From Astragalus membranaceus (Eukaryota; Streptophyta; Magnoliopsida; Fabales; Fabaceae): 64,000 nucleotides of DNA. The stretch spans positions 85,594,360 to 85,658,359 of the forward strand of contig CM076847.1 of NCBI GenBank assembly GCA_039519185.1. The letters are read 5' to 3'. The notes under the pieces are model-generated. The model was not told where the DNA came from, ran no database searches, and saw nothing but the letters and a program-made list of their open reading frames with translations. The position numbers and the translations under genes were made by a program. Shown piece after piece: positions 47,653-58,624 of the stretch; the first letter of the stretch is position 1; each line of letters starts with the position of its first letter.

Positions 47653-48935
47653 GACACTGTCAACTCGAATGATGAAGATGGTGGAAGTGAGAGCTCAGAA
47701 CTTCATCAGGGAGAAGTTGAGAGTGATTCATCTGAGGATGAGGTGTTCATTGTTGTCATCATTTGTTATATTTCACTTCTCTTCCTACTATGGAGCTGAG
47801 TTTGATTACTTTTCCTTCTTTTGTTAGGTGGCTCCCCTAAATACGATTGGAGAAGTTCCTTTGAAGTGGTATGAAGAAGAACCCCATATTGGATACGATA
47901 TCAAGGGGAAGAAGATAAAGAAGAAAGAAAAACTTGACAAATTGGGTTCCTTTCTTGCAAATGTTGATGATGCTAAGAATTGGTTAGTTTAATTTTCTAA
48001 TTTCACTTCAACTTATTCTCTGTATTTACTGCATTAAAAAGGAAAAAAGCTGACATTTTTTAATGAGATAAATTTATCAATCTAGTGATAAATTGGTGAC
48101 TGCATCAAGTCAGTGAGTGACTGCACCTAATCCAGGTCCGAGATGTCTGAGGCGGTGGGAGGTTGGTGAAGCTGTGAACTGTGTTTCTTGGAATCCTCTA
48201 TCAGATACTCACATTCTGGCTGTATCTGTGTAAGTCGGGTTTCATTGACCACAGAGATTCATTATATTCTTTGATACATGTGGCTTGATTGTGATAACGA
48301 ATCGATGATAAATCTTCCTTTTAGGGGACATGATGTACTTCTTCTAAACACCTGTTTGGGGGATGAAGAAGAAGAACAGAAAAGGATTAAGGAGCTTCTC
48401 TGGGTAGACTCAACAATAGCATCCGATGACTCTGGTAAGCGTCGTTGTCACTTCTTTCTTTGGTTTTTTTATCTATCTAAACATTGATCCAAAAGAGGGC
48501 TACAATAGGTCCCAACAACCCCCTGCTAAACTTTTATTTTAGTTAAAAAACCTTCAGCTCAGATTTGAAATTTAACTTGCCACAGAAGGAGTTGCAATAC
48601 TAATTATATATGATTATGGTATCTGATATTTCATGCTGTTTTTTGTTGTTGCTATTTTCTTACAATTGCTTGTGTTTGCAGGCAGAAAAGCACCCAGTAT
48701 AAGCTGGCTTAAGGATGATAAACATGAGGGTTTTAAGGTTAAGGCATTTCAAGGTATTTCTTTATTTATCTCCAATTCCAATTTGGCTTGCTTATCTATC
48801 GGTTGAAGTTTTTGAGAATATTTTTATTTAACACAAGTGGATGTGTTCATGCAGACTGTTACTGCCGTTGAATGGCACCGGAAAGGTGGTGACTACTTTT
48901 CAACAGTGATGCCAGCAGGAGCAGATATCCTATTT
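47653..48935 (+). pseudogene. BOP1: Captured BOP1 (ribosome biogenesis, ERB1) exon series
   Basis: Exons at 47653-47742, 47828-47982, 48136-48229, 48325-48434, 48682-48753 and about 48855-48935 retain splice signals. They encode SSEDE, then VAPLNTIGEVPLKWYEEEPH and DKLGSFLANVDDAKNW, the BOP1 N-terminal region. RCLRRWEVGEAVNCVSWNPL, KRIKELLWVDS, WLKDDKHEGFKVKAFQ and VEWHRKGGDYFSTVMPAG follow, from the WD-repeat part. The central stretch between DDAKNW and RCLRRW is missing, so this is an exon-skipped capture, not a gene. BOP1 acts with PES1 and WDR12 in 60S ribosome maturation. Chimeric transcripts are possible. Confidence 0.85.
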
Positions 48936-49285
48936 AAGTGCTTTCTCAAATTTATATCTACAAGTATGTGATATAGAGCTTACTGAATGCTGGATCACGA
49001 AGTTATCCAACTCATATGTGCATATACGGGACTGAAGAACTCGCCGAAACTGAAATAAATGGTTACTGAAGAACTTTTATGGATCTTTTGTTTTTAGATT
49101 TTAGATTTGGCAATGTTATAAATTAGGTAGTCCGGGTTATTATCGTGTAGCACATGTACTATGAAAATCGCATTTCCATTGAATAATGTAGTTGTTGTCC
49201 TTAATTGTTTGAGATTAAGCTGTAAACATTTCACTAGTTAGGCTTGATATTTGTGTGGTGTTCTTCTATGTATAAAACATGATAG

Positions 49286-49563
49286 TGTAGAAAGTCATAA
49301 CAGACTGTAAGAGAAGAGAAGAGAGAAAGCTGGAAACTCTGAATTCAGTTTTGTATTTCTGTTCTAAAAATGAATTGTGTACACTGATATGTATTTATAG
49401 CTAAGCTTAACGTGTGCACACTTAGTCAACGTGTGCACACTCTAACAGAATTATAACAAGCTTTTGTGGCTAATGTAACTGTACAAGCTTACAAGAGCAA
49501 CTATTCAGTGTTTGACTGATACAACAAGCTAAATATAGCTATCTATTATTAACTACTCTTACA
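49286..49563 (-). repeat. 3' LTR of Copia 3
   Basis: This is 278 bp, 4 bp shorter than its partner at the ACTTAGTC/ACTTCACTAGTC position. The stop region of the polyprotein overlaps it at 49549-49563. Confidence 0.9.
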
Positions 49564-52500
49564 CACCCCCACCCCCACAAGCTCGAGGTGGGTGAGCAGA
49601 GAGGCCACTTTGAGCTTGTCTCTGTATTTCAGAAGAGTAGCAGTAGAGAGGGGTTTGGTGAGCGCATCAGCAATCTGAAACTGTCCAGGGATGTGAGTTA
49701 CTTGCAGTTGCTTGGCAAGAACTTTCTCTCTGACAAAGAATAGATCAATCTCCATGTGTTTTGTTCTAGCATGCAGAACTGGGTTGTGAGCCATAGCAAC
49801 CGTGCTTTGGTTATCACAGTGAATTATAGGTGACATACTCTTCACATGCAGCTCTGTCAGCAAGGTCTGTATCCATAGAATCTCTGATGCAGTGTGAGCT
49901 AAACTCCTGTACTCAGCTTCTGCGCTTGACCTGGCAACTAGAGGTTGTTTTCTTGACCACCAGGAGACAATGTTAGGTCCAAAATATACTGCAGAGTCCA
50001 AGGTGGAGCGCCTGTCATCAGGATCCGATGCCCAATCAGCATCAGAAAAACCAACTAAAACAAATGGATGATGGGTGTTTGCTGGTTTGAATAGAAGACC
50101 ATGATGAGTAGTACCCCGTAGATACCTAAGAATACGTTTCACAGCTGTCCAATGATCTTCCAACGGGTCTGCCGTGAATTGGCAGACTTTGTTAACTGAG
50201 TAGCTCAATTCAGGGCGAGTCAAGGTGGCATATTGCAGAGCCCCCACAACTGAACGGTACAATGTAGCATCTTTAAACTTAGGAGAGCCTGTCTTTGATA
50301 GTTTAGTGCTAGTAGCCATAGGTGAAGCAACCGGAGCAGCATTCTGCATATCTGTCTTAAGCAATAGATCACGAATGTACTTTGTTTGAGTTAATAATTC
50401 CTTGTGTAGTCTTTGAGTAATTATTTGAAGCAAGGATGGAGTATTACCAGTCAAGATAATATCATCTACATAGACTAGGAGATAGGCAACAGTGTTTTTA
50501 GCTCTAAAAATGAATAAAGATGGATCACATTTGCTACTTTTGAACCCAATAGTAAGCAAGGTATTTGTTAGCTTCTCAAACCATTGTCTTGGTGCTTGTT
50601 TTAATCCATATAGTGACTTGTGAAGCTTACAAACCAGAGAGGGATTGGAAGACACGAAGCCAGGAGGTTGTTCCATATAAACTTCCTCATGTAAAGTGCC
50701 ATTGAGAAAGGCATTGTTTACATCTAGCTGCTGAAGAGGCCAGCTGTATGTGAGGGCTAAGGTGAGAATTATTCTGATTGTCACTGGTTTTACCACGGGT
50801 GAGAAGGTTTCATGAAAATCAAACCCTTGAATTTGGTGAAAACCTTTTGCCACAAGCCTAGCTTTATATTTGTTAATAGATCCATCAGCATTTTCTTTGA
50901 CACGAAATACCCACTTACAACCTATGGCTTTCCTATGTGAGGGTAAAGGAACAAGGGTCCAGGTTTGGTTCTTTTGGAGTGCTGTATATTCAGCTTGCAT
51001 GGCAGCAAGCCAGTTAGGATCTTTTAGGGCCTGTTTTGCTGTTTTTGGTTCAGTTGTGGTGAGGAAAACAGAGGGATGGGGTCTAGGTAAGGGGATGCCA
51101 GATTTAGATCTGGTTTGCATAGGGTGGTTGTTGGTGGGAGGGTTAGGTTGAGGTGGTTCAGCAGTAGGTAAGGGTGAGGTAGTAGTGGTGGAATTAGGAA
51201 TGGTGTCTGTGTTCTGCTCATGATTAGGTGTAGGAGTTGTAGCTGCAGTGGATTGTCCAGATTGCTCAGAATACTGTGTATTGTTGTCTGATAAATTTGA
51301 TGAACCAGAATTATTTGGTAGAGGACTCAAGGTGACTGAATGACCAGAAGAGATAGTTGAAGGAGAAGAGGACTCAAAAAGAAAGGGATAAGGAAACCTT
51401 ATCTCATTAAAGATTACATCCTTAGAGAGAATGAGCTTGCCACTAAGTGAGAGACACTTATAAGCTTTATGACTTGTAGAGCATCCTAAAAAGAGACATT
51501 CATGAGAACGGAGATCAAATTTGTGTGCATTATAGGGTCTTAGCAAAGGAAAACAGGCACAGCCAAATACTTTAAGAAAGTTGTAATCTGGTTCTTGTTT
51601 GAATAGAGCAATGTAGGGAGGAATGTGATTTAGTGGGGCTGAGGGTTGTCTATTGATCAAGTACACTGCAGTTTGGACTGCATAGTCCCAGAATTTTAGT
51701 GGTAGAGAGGCATGGCTAAGTAAGGATAGGCTAAGATCAACTATATGTCTATGTTTTCGTTCGACTACCCCATTTTGATGGTGGGTGTGAGGAGCAATGA
51801 TACGATGAAGGATGCCAAGGTCAGCTAAATAGGTAGTGAAGGGTCTGAATTCACCTCCCCAATCAGTTTGTAGAGCTTTAATAGGTAATCCAAACTGTTT
51901 TTCAACAAGTGCTTTGAATTGTTTGAAAATGGCTAGAGTGTCAGATTTATTCTTGAGCAAATATAGCCAAGTGAACCGTGTGGCAGCATCTACAAAGGTT
52001 ACATAGTATTTGGCTTTGTTTATGGATTCAATAGGTGCAGGCCCCCAAAGATCACTATAAATGAGTTCAAGGGGTGTATTATAAGTTGTTTAAGAGGGGG
52101 GAGCATAGAGTTTATGAGCTTTACCCATACAACAGGCTGCACAAAATTATGAAATATCTTTATTACTAATAGGAATGTTACATCTTTGGAATACATTGTT
52201 CATGGATGCATGATTGGGATGGCCTAGTCTTAGGTGCCATGTTGTTCTAAGGCTAGGGGAGGGGGAGGTTACATAGTTTATAGTAGGAACAGACTTAGAA
52301 CTAGATACATTGGGGGAATGTAAACTGGAACTCAAAGTAGAATCTGTGGCAGACTTCAATGGAACAGCAGCAGCAGAATTGGACTGAGACTTGGATGACT
52401 GATGATGGAACTTGAAGGGTGAAAATTCATAGAGTCCATCATCACGGACTGGACCATGTAGCAGTAACTCATTGGTGTCTTGAGAGAAGACAAGACAATC

Positions 52501-54000
52501 CTTAGCATGGAATTGGAAGTATACATTATTATCTGCAGCAAATCTACTTACACTTATTAGGTTTTTAGTAATTGAGGGAACATGAACCAGATTTCGCAAA
52601 ACTAAAGAGACTTGAGGATTAATAGGAGATGTAAATGCAGAAGTTCCACAGGTTTTGACAGACAAACCTTGACCATTTCCAATGTAAATTTGGTCTGGAC
52701 CTTCGAACGGGGACTGTTGGTGAATGTTCTGAGACTGATGAGTTGCTGTGACAGATGCAGCAGTGTCTGGATGCCAGGGAAGTTGAGCTGTGTTGGTAGT
52801 GGAGGGAACAGAGGTAGTCATTAAGGCTTGGGGATAGGAAAATGGATGTTGTTGTTGTTGTGGTGATGGTTGAGAGGGTGGGCGAGGTGTGAAGTTAGGT
52901 CTGGTCCATGTGTTTTGGTATAGAGATTGAGTTGCAGGGTAAGTGTAGGCAAAGGGATTGGGCTGTTGGTTGAAGTAGGTGTTGGTTGGATTGGAATAGC
53001 CTTGGTGATCCGAAGGTATTCGTGCCTGAAAATGTTGATTAAACCTATGGTAACACATTGAAGCCAAATGGCCAAATTTGAAGCAAACTTGGCATTGGAC
53101 ATTGCCAAAGCGGCCTCGTCCTCGGCCACCGCGGCCTCCACGGCCACGAAATGAGCCATTAAAAGTAGTGTTCTGGAAATTATTGTCATTGCTAGCAGTA
53201 TGAGTGAAAGGAACAGAATTACCAGTCGAGTTTTGTTGATTTTCAGAATTTGATGCAGTTGCAGGTAAAGTGTTTGTTAAATTGATTGAAAGAGTTTCTG
53301 CTTGTGACTTCTTTTTGAACTTTCCTGAGTGCAATTCATGAGCTAACAGTAACGCTTCGACCTCTTCGAGCTGGTTTGCTTCGAACTTACTTTCAATGAC
53401 AGAGATGACCGGCGCATACTCCTCCGGTAGACCTTCTAATATCACATCAATGTGTTGTTCGATCGGTACGGGATCACCGACTGAAGCAAGGCTATCAACA
53501 ATGGATTTGATGCGTAAAAGGTATTCATCAACAGTGCGCGATTCCAGAGTTGTAGATCGGAGTTCCGTTCGCAATTGCCTCGCCTTCGCACGCGTTAGCT
53601 TTTGAAAATGATCGTGTAGGCGCTCCCATAGTTGAAACGAGTGAGTGCATCCTAGAACACGAGGCATAATTGTGCTCGAGAGCGTTGATTGCAGCCACGA
53701 CAATAACCACTGGTCCTGCTTCAACCAATTCCGGTAACGAGGATTTTCTCTCCGAGCATCGCGATCGGTGGCGTTGAGGAACTGATTTGGAATTTCTGGA
53801 AAGTGTATGAAGCTTTGGAGGTTGTGCGCGTTTATCATAGGTTCAACTTGCTGCCTCCACACCAGGAAATTCTTCTCATCGAGTTTATCGGAAATCTTTA
53901 AGGTGAACGTAATAAGAGGATCGATTGCCGGTGCCGATGAAAGCGGAACCGCCGGTGGAGTGTGCGGTGGCGAACCACCGTTTGATTCGGTTTCGGCCAT
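49549..54000 (-). pseudogene. Copia 3 polyprotein with two in-frame stops and an RT deletion
   Basis: The first stretch (54000-52147, 617 aa from MAETESNGG) holds the gag, the zinc knuckle CQVCFKFGHLASMC and the pre-integrase WHLRLGHPNH. The protease motif is WHPDTAAS where DTGAS is expected. TAA codons at 52147-52149 and near 52090 interrupt; the frame resumes, with ATG at 51960, for 803 aa. It shows integrase (DWGGEF where DRGGEF is usual, HHQNGVVERKHRH), reverse transcriptase (KARLVAKGFHQIQGFDFHET, LDVNNAFLNG, YVDDIILTG) and RNase H (SDADWASDPDD, SSAEAEYRSL). About 25 residues usually between YVDD and the SPM region are missing (ITQRLHKELLTQTKYIRDLL joins directly). Probably inactive. Confidence 0.9.
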
Positions 54001-54023
54001 GGATCGCTAGTCTACTGATACCA

Positions 54024-54305
54024 TGTAGAAAGTCATAACAGACTGTAAGAGAAGAGAAGAGAGAAAGCTGGAAACTCTGAATTCAGTTTTGTATTTCTGT
54101 TCTAAAAATGAATTGTGTACACTGATATGTATTTATAGCTAAGCTTAACGTGTGCACACTTCACTAGTCAACGTGTGCACACTCTAACAGAATTATAACA
54201 AGCTTTTGTGACTAATGTAACTGTACAAGCTTACAAGAGCAACTATTCAGTGTTTGACTGATACAACAAGCTAAATATAGCTATCTATTATTAACTACTC
54301 TTACA
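54024..54305 (-). repeat. 5' LTR of Copia 3
   Basis: This 282-bp LTR is next to the primer site. On the minus strand, text around TATAAATACATATCAG suggests a TATA box. Confidence 0.9.
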
Positions 54306-54499
54306 GATAGAATGAGAAAAAATTATTTTGCTTATGGATGTTTGAGATTAAGCTGTAAACATTTCACTAGTTGGGCTTGATATTTGTGTGGTGTTCTTCT
54401 ATGTATAAAACATGATAAAATGTGAAAAAATTATTTTGCTTATGGATGCAGTGTTAGTCGCTGTACAGTATCATATATGATACTAAAAATACATGATCA

Positions 54500-54844
54500 G
54501 AAACACGTTTTTTTTTTAAAAACTCCACTTTTCATATCGGTTCATCTGGATAACCGGTGTTAAAAGTACTTTTTATATCGGTTCCAACAAAAAACCGATA
54601 TTAAAAGTACTTTTTATATCGGTTCCAACAAAAAACCGATGTCAAAAATACTCTTATATTTGATAAAAAACTGACTTTTCATAACGGTTCTAGGTGCAAC
54701 CGATATAAAAACAACTTTTCATAACGGTTCAGGAACCGATATGAAAATGTCCCTATTTTTTATATCTCCTTTTTCGACATCGGTTCAGGAACCGATATGA
54801 AATGTCAATTTTAACCGATATAAAATGCCTTTTTTCCATTAGTG
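54500..54844. repeat. Right subterminal repeat zone of CACTA 1
   Basis: Repeated ATATCGGTT and AACCGATAT words, spaced about 30-40 bp, end at the CACTA terminus. The same right-end type is found in reverse at 57396-57720, the start of CACTA 2. Confidence 0.85.
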
Positions 54845-55680
54845 CTGGCAGTGACACTGGCATGATAGAAGACTTCAAGCAGTCAATGAAAACTGAATTT
54901 GATATGACAGATTTGGGAAAAATGAGGCATTTCCTAGGAGTTGAAGTTATACACGGTACTGAGTATATCTTCATAACTCAACACAAGTATGCAAAGACAG
55001 TGCTTGACAGATTTAATATGGCTGATAGTAAGCCAGTAAATAACCCTGTTACTGCTGGAAGTAAAATTACAAAAGATGAAGAAGTCTTCTATCATGCCAG
55101 TGTCACTGCCAGCACTAATGTATCTTAATGCAACCAGACCTGATCTCATGTTCTCAGTGAGTCTGATCAGCAGGTTTATGGAGAAACCCACTGAGAAACA
55201 TCTTGTTGCAATTAAGAGAATTTTGAGATACTTGAAGGGGACTGCAGACATGGGATTACTGTACAGAAAGCAAGCTGGACAGCAACTTGTAGCATATTGT
55301 GACAGTGCTGGTGATCTCGATGATAGAAAAAGTACTTCTGGTTTTGTGTTTTTTCTGAGTAATGCAGTAGTTTCATGGTCATCAAAGAAACAACCTATAG
55401 TCACTCTCTCCACCACATAAGCTGAATTTGTTGCTGCAGCTCATTGCATATGTCAAGGAATTTGGCTGAAGAGAATTGTTGAAGAGTTGGATCTTAAGCA
55501 AGAAGAGTGCCTCATTGTTCAATGTGATAATAGCTCCACTATTAAATTGTCCAAAAACCCTGTGATGCGTGGTCGGGGTAAACATATAGATGTTAGATTT
55601 CATTTTTTAAGGGATATGTGCAGAGATGGGAAGCTGAAATTGAAGTACTGTCCCTCACAAGAGCATATAGCTGATATAAT
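54845..55680 (+). pseudogene. Copia 2 gag-pol, 3' part (late RT and RNase H)
   Basis: It resumes GSDTGMIEDFKQSMKTEFD, then FLGVEVIHGTEYIFITQHKY. After the filler at 55081-55120 it continues MYLNATRPDLMFSVSLISRF and LRYLKGTADMGL. RNase H shows STSGFVFFLS, a TAA inside LSTT-AEF near 55418, and then CDNSSTIKLSKNPVMRGRGK. It stops at ADII, where CACTA 3 begins. The stretch usually encoding about 15-20 residues before GSLMYL is replaced by a 40-bp inverted copy of 54837-54876. Confidence 0.85.
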
Positions 55681-56294
55681 CACTACAAGAAAATCGACGA
55701 TTCCGACGGTGATTTCCGTCGCAAATGCAGCGATTTTCGTCGCAAATTGACGTATCCGACGAACTTTCCGACGGACAAAAATCCGTCGCAAAATCGCTCG
55801 TCGCAAATCGTTTCCGACGGATTTTTTCGTCGCAAATGTCTCCGTCGCAAAGTTGTCGGAAATCCGTCGCAAATATCCGTGGCAAAATCGTCGCAAACTC
55901 TGACACATTTTCGTCGCAAATCCGTCGCAAATTTTTTTAAAAAAAAAAAAAAAAAAATTATACATCAAAAATACTATTTAATAGTTATATCTATACATAC
56001 TAGCTTCATAGTAAAGACTATAATTAAGAAACAAAACTAATTAAGAAAAGTACATAACTAAATATGTCAATAACATCATGTCATTGATAATTACAAGAAC
56101 ATTATATAAAAAATATATCTTATACAGATGAATGCCAATTCAAAATATGTCATTTCAACACAAGAACAACCCTTAGAAAGAGCACTGGATTTCCAGAAAC
56201 AATTCTAATGTCACCAATTCTTTTGCAATTGCAGAGATATTTGGGCAGTCCATAGCTTCCTCAACTGCTGTTACACCCTCCCTAATAAAATATT

Positions 56295-56684
56295 GGCTTA
56301 AAGGTCATTTTGGCCCCTGTAAAATACACATTAATCCATTTTGGCCCCTGTAAAATAAAAAACTTTAAATAAGCCCCTGCAAAATAGTAAGTTGTTCAGT
56401 TAAGCCCTCGCTGTTAGTGGTCCACTAACGCTGTTAGTTTTAAAGGTATTTTGCAGGGGCCAAAATGGATTAATGTGTATTTTGCAGGGGCCAAAATGAC
56501 CTTTAATGTGTATTTTGCAGGGGCCAAAATGAGGGTTAAAAATAACAGCGTTAGTGGACCACTAACAGCGAGGGCTTAACTGAACAACTTACTATTTTGC
56601 AGGGGCTTATTTAAAGTTTTTTATTTTGCAGGGGCCAAAATGGATTAATGTGTATTTTACAGGGGCCAAAATGACCTTTAAACC
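56295..56684. mobile_element. MULE-type MITE (390 bp)
   Basis: The ends are GGCTTAAAGGTCATTTTGG and, in reverse, GGTTTAAAGGTCATTTTGG. A perfect 9-bp TSD, TAAAATATT, flanks it (56286-56294 and 56685-56693). The arms are long and contain repeated GCAGGGGCCAAAATG words. It is similar in design to the element at 11585-11960. Confidence 0.9.
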
Positions 56685-56749
56685 TAAAATATTTTAGTAT
56701 GCAATTATGAACTTACAAGACCAAAATATGGATAGAGAAGATTCAGATC

Positions 56750-56996
56750 ACGTGAAATTTCCAAGCATGAAGCCCACAATAGTTGAAGATTCTAGCAAAT
56801 GTTCTTGCTTTTTAGGGTACCTAGAAATTTTAATGTTTCCATCAATATATCCACCAGTTTGTCTACCAGCCAGAACATCCATCAAAGATGTGAGAACACC
56901 GTCTGAATGCACCGCTAACATCCTTCAAAAACACCAATTTGTCCTCTTGAACACCTTGTTCTTTCATTTCCTGCCTGTTGAAAACACCAAGTTGCA
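56750..56996 (-). pseudogene. Captured PDR-type ABCG transporter fragment, Walker A deleted
   Basis: Minus-strand text encodes EMKEQGVQEDKLVFLKDVSG and AFR. After a one-base shift it reads GVLTSLMDVLAGRQTGGYID, then GNIKISRYPKKQE. This is the second nucleotide-binding domain of PDR/ABCG full-size transporters. The usual segment between GVLTALM and LMDVLAGR, which carries the Walker A GxSGAGKTT motif, is absent, as if recombination occurred at the repeated LM codons. No flanking exons of the gene were seen. Confidence 0.7.
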
Positions 56997-58624
56997 CTGG
57001 GGGTAAGACTAATTCCCATCCTTCCCTTCATCCTCATAGCATGCCTTGAAGACAGGAAAAGCACAAAGCTGCAAGCAATAGCAAGCTTAAATACCGTCAA
57101 GCTTATATGTAAACAAATTTTGTTCTATATCATAACCAACTAGCAAAGTGGATAACACTTAGTGTGTGATTTGACATTAACAGAAAAACAAAATTCATAT
57201 AGGCAATCTTGTTGTCAAAGGCCTGCACCAGTTAGTAAAATATATTAATGTTGAAGAGGCAATCAATCTTGTTGAAGAGGCAGGCCTTTTTCTTAACTTG
57301 GGTCATATTTAGATAAATTGCACAAAAAGTTGCTTAATGTCAAAATAGAAAAGTTGTTCACAAACTAGTCTAAAAGATTTAATGCCAATAGAAATCACTA
57401 ATGGAAAAAAGGCATTTTATATAGGTTAAAATTGACATTTCATATCGGTTTCTGAACCGATGCCGAAAAAGGAGATATAAAAAAAATGGACATTTCATAT
57501 CGGTTCCTGAACCGTTATGAAAAGTTTTTTTATATCGGTTATATATGCGAACCGATATAAAAAGTCAGTTTTCGCTTATATTTGACATCGGTTATATATG
57601 CGAACCGATATGAATACTCCTTTTTAACATCGGTTTTCTTCTAGAACCGATATAAAATACTGATTTTTAACATCGGGTGAATTAAGAACCGATATAAAAA
57701 CTGAAGTTTTTTAAATAAAAAAAAGTGGTTTTTGAGATGAAAGATTAAAAAGCAAGCGGAGGAACCATCAAACAATAAAAGATGTGAAAAGTCAAAAGAC
57801 ATTCCTTAAAAAACAATACATCCTTACTATTTAAAAAAATAAAAATAAAATAAACAAACTAATAATTGTAATTAATTACATTGTAACATAATGATTCTCC
57901 TAATCCTATCTCCAAAAAATATCAAGAAAGCTTGATTATCTCTTAAGCTCCTTGCTCCAAAGATATAAGATACAAAAAAGAAATCTTCCTCCCATACATT
58001 TGGTTTCATTCAAAAAATGATACAGCACCCCTGAAAACAAACAAAATGAACCTTCTCAATCCTCAATCAAATAACATTCAACCAAAGAGGTTTAATTATT
58101 TCTCTCAAATATAAAATTTTATTGAGAATATGTGCATGTTAACAAAATCCAAGTCTATAGAGCAAATAATGCATATTCTTACTCAGCTATTGATGATTTT
58201 TTTAAACTTGAGTATTGACCATTTCATAAGCAAAAACATTTAACTCGTACAAGACAGAGGATAATCGTATATTAACATATAATTTCCCTATGAATATTGA
58301 AAAGTACCCATGCAACAATCATATTTTTTATAAATTGGAGAATTTATACCAACTGAATTTAAACAATTTACAAGATATTGAATAAGTAAATGCAATCTTG
58401 TGAGAATACAAACAAAATTTAAAATGATAATAGCATTTAAACTCAGTATATCATGCAAATATAAGTACTAGAGTCTATGCAAAAGTATATGAGATACCAA
58501 CAGATGGTTGTGATATGTGGAGATATTAACCTTACCCATAGTCAAAGTGTAATCATAAAAATATCAATCTTCAAATTCTGTTTCATTTTCTTCAAATACA
58601 GACAACAATTCAAAAACAGAAAAA

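Larger units (their letters stand above)
49286..54305 (-). mobile_element. Copia retrotransposon 3, relatively young
   Basis: LTRs at 49286-49563 and 54024-54305 begin TGTAGAAAGTC and end ACTCTTACA on +. They differ mainly by a 4-bp indel and a few substitutions. A perfect 5-bp TSD, GATAG, flanks it (49281-49285 and 54306-54310). The primer site TGGTATCAGTAGAC lies next to the right-hand (5') LTR. It sits inside CACTA 1. Confidence 0.95.
41183..54844 (+). mobile_element. CACTA element 1 (13.7 kb), gene-fragment carrier
   Basis: The left end is CACTAGTGGAAAAAA at 41183 and the right end, in reverse, is CACTAATGGAAAAAA at 54844. The 3-bp flanks are CAG and CTG (one mismatch). Joining the flanks restores the Copia frame at DDLILTGSD. 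Subterminal zones carry many ATATCGGTT and AACCGATAT words in both orientations, as expected of transposase-binding repeats. No transposase was seen, so it must depend on another copy. It holds fragments of about five host genes, a solo LTR and Copia 3. Confidence 0.85.
37759..55680 (+). mobile_element. Copia retrotransposon 2, split by CACTA 1 and cut by CACTA 3
   Basis: A probable 5' LTR runs from about 37759 (TGTATATGTTAACC) to 38018 (CTCTACA). The primer site ATTGGCATCAGAGC follows, one mismatch from the usual TGGTATCAGAGC. Coding runs 38109-41182 and resumes at 54845-55680. The last codons read ADII, just before the usual end of Copia RNase H, where the CACTA 3 terminus starts. The 3' LTR is not in the window, presumably displaced by that insertion. 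The exact LTR start is an estimate. Confidence 0.8.
55681..57395 (+). mobile_element. CACTA element 3, left end and visible interior
   Basis: It starts CACTACAAGAAAA, the commonest plant CACTA terminus, immediately after AAT. The first 255 bp contain ten CGTCGCAAA words plus one variant, many paired with TCCGACGG, which fits CACTA subterminal repeats. This is a different family from CACTA 1 and 2. No right end (CTTGTAGTG) appears in the window, so the element may continue past 62186, with CACTA 2 nested in it, or may be broken. Confidence 0.7.

Noticed and set aside
47653..48935. Functional BOP1 gene
   Set aside because: The central part and most WD repeats are missing, and the pieces lie inside a CACTA element interrupted by an LTR.
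55655..56040. Overlapping small frames in several phases over the CGTCGCAAA repeats
   Set aside because: They arise from the short repeated words of a CACTA subterminal zone and not from coding sequence.
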